Source of the DNA: Flectonema sp. DT1601
Taxonomy: Eukaryota > Euglenozoa > Diplonemea > Diplonemida > Diplonemidae
Assembly: GCA_964019425.1 (NCBI GenBank)
Contig: OZ025792.1
Coordinates: forward strand, 1,240,001 to 1,304,000
Length of the DNA stretch: 64,000 bases
Direction: 5' to 3'
Position numbers and translations under genes: made by a program. This document shows, piece after piece, positions 57,845 through 64,000 of the stretch; the first letter of the stretch is position 1; the number at the start of each line of letters is the position of its first letter. The notes under the pieces were generated by a model that made no database searches, was not told where the DNA came from, and was given only the letters and a program-made list of their open reading frames with translations.

Positions 57845-58702
57845 CTTAATCGGTTGTTGTTTTTGGTTTCGGAAAGTCGAACTGTTGAGGAAGAAGTTAA
57901 TCCTTTCTGAGGATGCTGCTGAAAAGGAACAACACACAACACACAAGACACATACATCACTTGAAACAAGACAGACAAAAGGTGCACTTCATCCATCCAT
58001 CGGTCTAATAAACATCCTGTGATGAGATGAAATATAAAAACAAGAAACCTCAGGTGTCCTAAAACAGTAGAAATACTACACCATATACCCCATATAGGTT
58101 TTTAAATAAAGCGGGTTTAGCTTTTTCTTCTGTTGGTGATGAGCAACTAGGATGGATAACCAAAAACAATAACCAAATGCACAGCATCAATAAAGACGCT
58201 GGTGCAAGTGAAGGTGGGCAGAACAATACAGCACTCACAACACAATAGGACGAGGAAAAAGCCTTAATTCACTGTTGGGACTTTAAAATCAAAAGAATTA
58301 GCGCAAACGATAAAAACAATACGAACGGTGAGCTGTAGCTGTTGTCATCAAATCGCAGTATTGACAAAGTGACACCTAACTACGTGAGGGAAGCCCCAAC
58401 GGGAATTGTAGTTAAGCATAACGATGAGAGTTGTTACTAATATGATATTGGAGCGTAAAGAACCAATTTGTATCAAAGGGTTCTGTTCTGTGAGAATAAT
58501 AATTTCCGACAGTAAGAGTATATCAACCCATCGAGTGCCCATCATCGAGTGGTTAGTACATATCGCATCACGTAAGCACTCGATTGAGCTGTCTGCTGTA
58601 TTGCCATCAATAAAAAGCAGATATTTTATATGTTAAACAGATGTGCTAAAACAAAGGCAATAATCTGTTATTGTTGTTGTTGGTTGTTGTTGTTTGTCAC
58701 GG
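57845..58702. other. Intergenic region between OYE copy 2 and the eIF4E-like gene
   Basis: About 860 bp, AT-rich, with overlapping short frames on both strands near 58348-58636 that lack codon bias or recognisable motifs. No RNA gene seen. Confidence 0.45.
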
Positions 58703-61700
58703 TCAATGAACAACAAAGAATAAGATACATACTAACACAACAACAGCAACCTTCGACACGGCTACCATCCTGCTATTGTCTGAAATGATATAGTTAAGTG
58801 TTTTGCTGATGGGAGAAGTTTCTTGTTGTTCTTCTTCCTCGGTATTCTTTTCTTTTTCAGAGTCAGAGTCAAGGAGACAAGAGCGGAATTCTGGTTGTTT
58901 TGATTGCCTTTTTGGTTTTTTGTTCTTCCCCGGTTTCTTCTTCTTCTTCTTTTTAGGAGCTTCAACTGGGGAGTCTTCTATCCCCGCATCAAGACCTGAT
59001 TCAGGTAACTCCGGTTCCGGTTCTGGTACGGGTTCTGGTTCCTCCTTCTTTGACTTTTTCGATTTCTTCTTCTTCGCTGCTTTCTTCACTGCCTCAGGTG
59101 GTTCTTCGTAATCGTCCTGCTCTTCTTCGATAGCAGCGAATACAGTTGGCTTACATTTATTAACTAAAGAAGTTACGTTATTTGTACTTTCAAATGATTT
59201 GAGAATCTCTTGGTGTTGCTTGCGGGTGCGCTCCTCGCGGCGTTTTCTGCGTTCTTCCTGCTCACGGAGTTTGGCTTCTTTCTCAAGACGCTTTTTTTCA
59301 ACGACAGCGGCAGCTTCGGCGGCTCTCTTGAGGACGACTTGTTCATCAGCAAACATCTTTACAAGGAGTCGTTCTTCATGGCGGAGTGCACTTACTGATT
59401 GTCCGAAGTCGTACTCAAATTGAATTCTTACTAAGTTTTCCTCTCGTTCACATCCTCCTACAGCTTCTTTTATTGCTCTCTCCTTTGCATCTCGCTCACG
59501 CTTCTCTGCCCTTTCTTTGGCTTCTTCTTCTCGGCGAATACCTGCAACTCTTTCTTGTTCTCGTACGGTTTCCATTCCCCCAAGTAGTTCCTTTCTGAAC
59601 TCATCGTACGCTTCGAGAAATTCCCCAAAGAACTCGTCCCTGGACTTAGTCTCTGAGTCGTTTATCGCTAAGCGAGCCTTGTCTTGTCTGCGGGATGCGT
59701 TTTCCAGTCTCTTTCTCTCCGCCTTTTCTTTCTTTGCCGATTCACGTAGTTGCGCTTGCAGACGTTCCTGTATTGTTTGATGTTACGATACAGAAACAAA
59801 ACCCTGAAACCATCGGACAACATTAATTAGTAACAACAATTATAAGAATAGATGTGTACATACATGAATTAGCTTCTTATTCGAGTCCACCTCCACCGGA
59901 GCAGATTTTTTCTTCGATGGCTTTGGTTTCGCTTTCTCTGTAGCTGGTTCCTTCTTACCAGAGATAGCAGGTGCAGTTGAGTCGGATGTCGTTTTCGCAG
60001 CTGGTTTCGGAGCCGGTTTAGAAGCTGCCTTAGCATAATTTAATGCTGCTGTCGGGGTTGGGGTTGGTGTTGGTGCGGATGCGGCCGATTTCTTTGACTT
60101 CGGCGCTGGTTTAGGTGCGGACTTTTCAATCGATTCGCCCACAAACTTTGGACTACTTCCATCAGGTAAACTAAACTTAACAGTCAAGTTAGCGTTTGTG
60201 TGACCAGATGCTGCTATCGCTGATACGATTGGACCTTCAGGTTGCTTTTCTCCTTCAGGTTCTCTCGGAGTATCACCTCGTTCCTTAGCACGCTCGATAG
60301 CTTGACGCTGTCGTCTTTCTTTCTCTTTTGCTTTCTTCTTAGCCTTCTTCGCAGCAACTTGTTCTTCCTTTCGCTCTAAAATTGCCTTCTGAGTCTGAGA
60401 AACGATAGTGCGCAACGCCATACTCGCCTGCTTCTTTCTCGTAATTTCTTTCTCGGCTTCCTGACGACGTTCCTGTTCGACTCTTTGTTTTGCTTGTAAT
60501 TCGGCAAATCGTTTTGCAGTAAGCAGGTCACAGCAGGTGTCACGAACACGATTTGCATCGTTGTAGTAGGTAGTGGTAGCAGTTTGGACTTCTTTAAGTA
60601 GCGAGTTAGCGAAATCCAGAGTCGGGCTGAGACAATCATCGAGCTTTCTCTGATAAATAGAAATCTCTTCAACTGCTGATTGCGTGTAACAATCTTCATC
60701 ATCTGCCCAACTTTGTGACGTTTCCAATACAGTCTCTTCATCCTTCGCTTCAAGCTCTTTTTGTTGTTGTTTAAATTTATCGAACTGCTGAGCAATCTTC
60801 GCCAATTTGCGAATTCCCGCTACAATCTGATCAATGACTGCTTGCGTTTCCAGTTTTTTCACCTCCGCTTCTGCGCGCTTTTTCCTGATTTCCTCCTTCC
60901 TGGCTCTTTCGTCTTCGACCGAAACCAATGCGGTTCCGAATGGTCGCTCTGGGAATGCTGAGTACTGTTTGGTGTGCATAGCTGCCCGTGGAGGAGGATC
61001 GTTGGCTGGGGCAGTAGAAGTAGTGGTAGCAGCAGGGCCGTCGGGTTTGATTGGCTTTGAAGGAGGAGTTACATCTGCAGTTCCAAACGTGATTCTTGTT
61101 GGGGCGTCACTGAGGGAGGCTGCATGTGTTCTTTTAGGCTTGAAGATACCATCATCAGTCTTAACAAAGTTCTCTCTACCATGTGATTGATAAGTAAATT
61201 GAGGAATTGTTGTAAAGTCTTCTTGTTCTAATATGGAAGTTATTTGTTTGTCAAATACATTCTTGTCGAAGACTACTTCAGGTTCACACGGATCAGCAGC
61301 AATGTATCCACCATCAAGCCACATCTCAACAGTCATATTATCAGTTAGACAGACACCAATTACACTACTAGCATGATTATCACTAATAAGTCTTCCTGTT
61401 ACTACTGCTAAGACGAGACTATACCACAGAGAGAGGTCATCAGTTTTTGAGTGGGCGACCCATTTACCTCCAATCTTGCTGTACTTGTCTGTTTCCATTG
61501 GCTTTGCTTTTTTTCTAAACATACCAATTCTAATACCTGGAGGTGGTATCATCATAGCATCCACTGCTCCCCATAAAGCTTTAAATCCAGGAACAGTTGA
61601 AAACTCTCCTAAGTCAACACACATTCCATCTAATTCATTGCGAAGCCAAAAATTCCATACAAATTCTAATTCAGTTCCCGCTTGACTACCACAATTCGAT

Positions 61701-61786
61701 GGTAACTTTCGTATTAACGATAGCACATCACCACAACCAGGTACAGCAACCTCATCGGCTTCAGCAGCCTTTATAAAACCAACCAT
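58703..61786 (-). CDS. eIF4E-like domain fused to coiled coil with C-terminal membrane anchor
   Basis: Exons 61786..59864 and 59767..58703, joined across a 96-nt GTATGT...ACAG intron in phase, give 995 aa. Residues ~35-190 follow the eIF4E fold: ELEFVWNFWL, TVPGFKALWGAVDAM, IGMFRKKAKPM, IGGKWV, LSLWYSLVLAVVTG, GVCLTDN and VEMWLDGG. The tryptophans at human positions 46, 73, 113, 130 and 166 have counterparts, but those that sandwich the cap (56 and 102) do not: the first region reads NELDGMCVDLGEF, the second PMETD. Residues ~300-480 and 640-800 are charged coiled coils; Ala/Pro/Lys and Glu/Pro repeats lie between. The last ~21 residues are hydrophobic, fitting a tail anchor. Known eIF4E proteins are ~200-250 aa, so this architecture is unusual. 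Cap binding is doubtful. Confidence 0.7.
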
Positions 61787-61925
61787 TATTATTGTTTAGA
61801 CCTAAAAACAAGAAATGTATTAAAGGTTACAGTTGAAATAAAGTAATTGCTGTCTTTTAAACTGAATACAATAACAAGTTGGAATAAAAAATAAAATAAT
61901 ATAATCTAACTAACTAATAATGGAT

Positions 61926-62966
61926 CTACTCTTCTGATTTCATAGGAATAGATTCCTGTGATGGAGGAACACCAGTCTTGCTACTCGCTAATTCAATCTT
62001 AGCGGATGTTAAATCTGCCTTTGTAGAATCATGAGCACTACGCTGTGATTCAAATGCTTCAGTTGTTTGAATTATGTCATCTCTTAGAGATACCAGTTTT
62101 TGTTTAACTCTCGCCATAGCAGACTCATTTGAACCCCTCACAGCAGGTTGAAGACTTGTCTTTGTGTTTAATGTATCAGTCTTTTGAGAGAGTGATTTAA
62201 TGGTTGCTTTTTTCTGATCAACTTCTTGAGAATAAATTGCTGTTTTTGAATGGACTTCAGATAAGAATCTTGATAAGGCTGTATCAGCCTGATCATTATT
62301 CTCCTTCGGGAGGATGGCTGCTTCAGTGATGGTAGTGGAGCCTCGGGAAATAACCCAAGTTGGAATTGGTATTTTACTTGGCTTTGTACGCTCATTATGA
62401 ATATATTGAGTCACCTCGTCCATTATTTGTTTACACGCATTGTAAGAGTCTGGTTCTCTATATCTCTGAGGTGAGAATTGATTACCTTGTTGTGGACTAC
62501 TAGGTAACGGTACAGTAGGTGGTGTAACTGTAGACATTGTTGATAAAGGTATAGCTGTCCTACCAACTGGATGATGTGGTGGATCTGTTCCTGCATGGAT
62601 TGTGGATTTATTTCCTATCTTTGCTCTCGCAGCCATCAATTCCGTCGCTAAAAAGTTAACGTCACCAGCTAGTCTTCTGACTTGATAGCATTGAGAATAC
62701 TTCTCCCAAAGTAATTTTAAATGTTGATTTTCAATACAACCTCTGCCTGACTTCTCTTCAGCAGCAATCCTTCCCTTTCCTTCTTCTGATAATCTACTTC
62801 TGAGAATAGCTAGCTCCGCATTCATTACCGAAACTTTCATTTCAGCGCTACTACTTGTTCGTTTTGATAAACCTGCAATTGGGACTGGGTCTGTACTGAA
62901 ACTAGTCTTCCGTGAGAATTCAGTTACAGGACTCGTTGGTGTTTCCATCGTACTCGGACTCGTCAT
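61926..62966 (-). CDS. Unknown coiled-coil protein
   Basis: A single-exon gene of 346 aa, hydrophilic, with a Ser/Thr/Pro-rich N-terminus (~1-45), a helical segment near 45-115 (MKVSVMNAELAILRSRLSEE and following), a Pro/Ser-rich middle and a C-terminal coiled coil (~225-330). No membrane span, signal peptide or enzyme motif. It lies about 140 bp upstream of the eIF4E-like gene on the same strand. I do not recognise the family; a cytoskeletal or flagellar role is only a guess from composition. Confidence 0.65.
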   Translation of the reverse strand: MTSPSTMETPTSPVTEFSRKTSFSTDPVPIAGLSKRTSSSAEMKVSVMNAELAILRSRLSEEGKGRIAAEEKSGRGCIENQHLKLLWEKYSQCYQVRRLAGDVNFLATELMAARAKIGNKSTIHAGTDPPHHPVGRTAIPLSTMSTVTPPTVPLPSSPQQGNQFSPQRYREPDSYNACKQIMDEVTQYIHNERTKPSKIPIPTWVISRGSTTITEAAILPKENNDQADTALSRFLSEVHSKTAIYSQEVDQKKATIKSLSQKTDTLNTKTSLQPAVRGSNESAMARVKQKLVSLRDDIIQTTEAFESQRSAHDSTKADLTSAKIELASSKTGVPPSQESIPMKSEE

Positions 62967-63592
62967 ATTTTATAACTCTTGATAAAAATAAAATTAAAAC
63001 AACTAATGTCACAATGTACGTATTCCAATCATATAAAGTCAACACCGCATGAGCGAAGAAACCAAAAAAAAAATAGGTCACCAGGAGCTCTGTTATACTC
63101 ACACGATGTTGCCGTACGGAGATAAAAAGAGAAGAAAAAATAATTGTTGCAAAAAAACCCGAGATGCATCGAATTTGATGAAACCAAAAAAAAAAAAAGA
63201 AAAAATGCAGCAGGCTGATTGCAGGCTGATTTGGAAAAATAACTAGAGTGGAAGTAATAAAACTAAACAGGCGAGTTCCTCGAATTTAGGTACAAAACCC
63301 GAATAAGAGATCAGCAGTTTTTATAACAGAAAAAGAAAGCAAGCTCTCAAAAGGAATATGCTTGAAACAAATATGTAATATATTTCTTTTTTTTTTTTTT
63401 TTTTTTTTTGTTCTTTTCTAATACTGCGGCTCTCAGATGAGAATAATGCACGCAGGTTTACAAAATATCTTAATTTCATAATCTTGTTAAAAATAGTAAG
63501 AAAAACAAATAAGCAACGCGAATATCTACATAACGAAACTGTTCAGTTTCAAGGCGTGAGTGCAGTAATGATGTGAAGTTATGTTTTAATTT
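62967..63592. other. Intergenic region before the hybrid-cluster gene
   Basis: About 625 bp with a 23-nt T tract at 63387-63409, roughly 180 bp downstream of the hybrid-cluster stop and 420 bp upstream of the coiled-coil gene. The short plus-strand frame at 63049 is lysine-rich filler. No gene recognised. Confidence 0.45.
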
Positions 63593-64000
63593 TTATGCGG
63601 CAGAGGCCAGGTTGTTTGTTTTCATCTGAGCCATCTTCGCAGCATCAGCAGCCCCATCACCACAAGGAGTAATTCCGTAGTTCTTAACTAAGAAATCAAC
63701 CAGGTTTGGAGTTAAGAAAGCTGGAAGCTTTGGTCCAAGATGTATGTTCTTAATGTCAAGGTGAAGTAGTGTAAGAAGTACAGCTACTGCTTTCTGCTCA
63801 AACCAAGAGACTCCAAAGTGAATTGGTAAATCATTTACAGATCCAGCACCCAAGGCGTCTTTCAAAGCCAAGGCTACCCGGACTGCTCCGTAGGCGTCGT
63901 TACACTGACCGACATCGAGCATACGAGGGATGCCACTGTTCCCAATTTCTCCAAATGGAAGCTGATTAAATCTAAACTTACCACATCCAAGTGTTAATAT
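63593..64000 (-). CDS. hcp: Hybrid-cluster protein (hydroxylamine reductase), 3' part
   Basis: The last 135 codons of a gene whose 5' part lies beyond the window. Read in frame from the edge, it gives [35 protein letters not shown], then [19 protein letters not shown] and [13 protein letters not shown], the C-terminal core of HCP. The cysteines in LGCGK and GQCND and the glutamate in WFEQKA are expected ligands of the hybrid Fe-S-O cluster. HCP reduces hydroxylamine or nitric oxide and helps in nitrosative stress; it occurs in many anaerobic bacteria and in anaerobic protists such as Trichomonas, Giardia and Entamoeba. Any targeting sequence is out of view. Confidence 0.95.
   Translation of the reverse strand: MLTLGCGKFRFNQLPFGEIGNSGIPRMLDVGQCNDAYGAVRVALALKDALGAGSVNDLPIHFGVSWFEQKAVAVLLTLLHLDIKNIHLGPKLPAFLTPNLVDFLVKNYGITPCGDGAADAAKMAQMKTNNLASAA

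Larger units (their letters stand above)
52391..57963. repeat. Tandem duplication, copy 2
   Basis: The second unit: dynein upstream region, metE and OYE in the same order and orientation as copy 1. Homology with copy 1 fades just past the OYE leader, near 57900-57963, where copy 2 has the fuller sequence. The near identity over more than 5 kb points to a recent event. Confidence 0.93.

Noticed and set aside
46818-57963. Duplication as a pure assembly artefact
   Set aside because: The copies differ by a substitution, a 1-nt indel and junction indels, and the junction contains a truncated dynein start not found elsewhere; still worth a long-read check.
1-64000. Transposons, virus-like elements, CRISPR arrays, rRNA
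   Set aside because: No transposase, reverse transcriptase, integrase or capsid motif, no spaced repeats and no conserved rRNA segment were seen on either strand.

Overview
This 64 kb window comes from a nuclear genome of a flagellated protist. Genes have short spliceosomal introns (mostly 56-138 nt, donor usually GTATGT, acceptor usually (A)ACAG), and TAA, TAG and TGA all act as stops. A full axonemal inner-arm dynein heavy chain implies motile flagella. A hybrid-cluster protein (hydroxylamine reductase) at the right edge and an NADP-type glutamate dehydrogenase suggest a low-oxygen life style, as in metamonads and similar anaerobic protists, but the species cannot be named from the sequence.

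Every gene I can support, about 22 including two duplicated ones, is read from the minus strand, so the window should be read from right to left. From left to right it holds: an N-formylglutamate-amidohydrolase-like enzyme; an unknown 174-aa protein; a RalGAP-alpha-like GTPase activator; a small Mid1-like calcium-channel subunit; a long gene-poor stretch; a Glo3/ARFGAP2-3-type ArfGAP; glutamate dehydrogenase; a small secreted cysteine-rich protein; an FHIP-family dynein adaptor; a BAG6-like ubiquitin-domain protein; an RNA 5'-triphosphatase-like phosphatase; a lone ABC ATPase; a small FKBP; an unknown coiled-coil protein; a second gene-poor stretch; a giant membrane protein joining BPI-like ectodomains to PqiA domains; the dynein heavy chain (DNAH10/I1-beta type); a tandem 5.57 kb duplication carrying metE and an Old Yellow Enzyme gene; an eIF4E-like fusion protein; an unknown coiled-coil protein; and the 3' end of the hybrid-cluster gene.

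Four points stand out. First, the dynein gene seems to begin in an ORF holding the DNAH10 N-terminal tail followed by a SPRY domain, joined across a phase-matched 497-nt intron to the rest of the motor. Second, an eIF4E fold lacking both cap-sandwiching tryptophans is fused to a long charged coiled coil ending in a hydrophobic tail anchor. Third, the metE-OYE pair is GC-rich, nearly identical in its two copies, and its duplication breakpoint lies inside the first codons of the dynein gene, so one OYE copy now sits under the dynein upstream region. Fourth, four copies of an 11-nt near-palindrome cluster in the gene-free interval at 25.9-26.4 kb.

No operon logic is evident beyond the shared orientation. 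Dynein and FHIP both concern dynein transport or motility; ArfGAP and RalGAP concern small-GTPase control; metE, GDH and the hybrid-cluster protein concern amino-acid and nitrogen metabolism. No virus-like element, transposon, tRNA or rRNA gene was recognised. All family assignments rest on motif reading and memory of the families, not on database searches.
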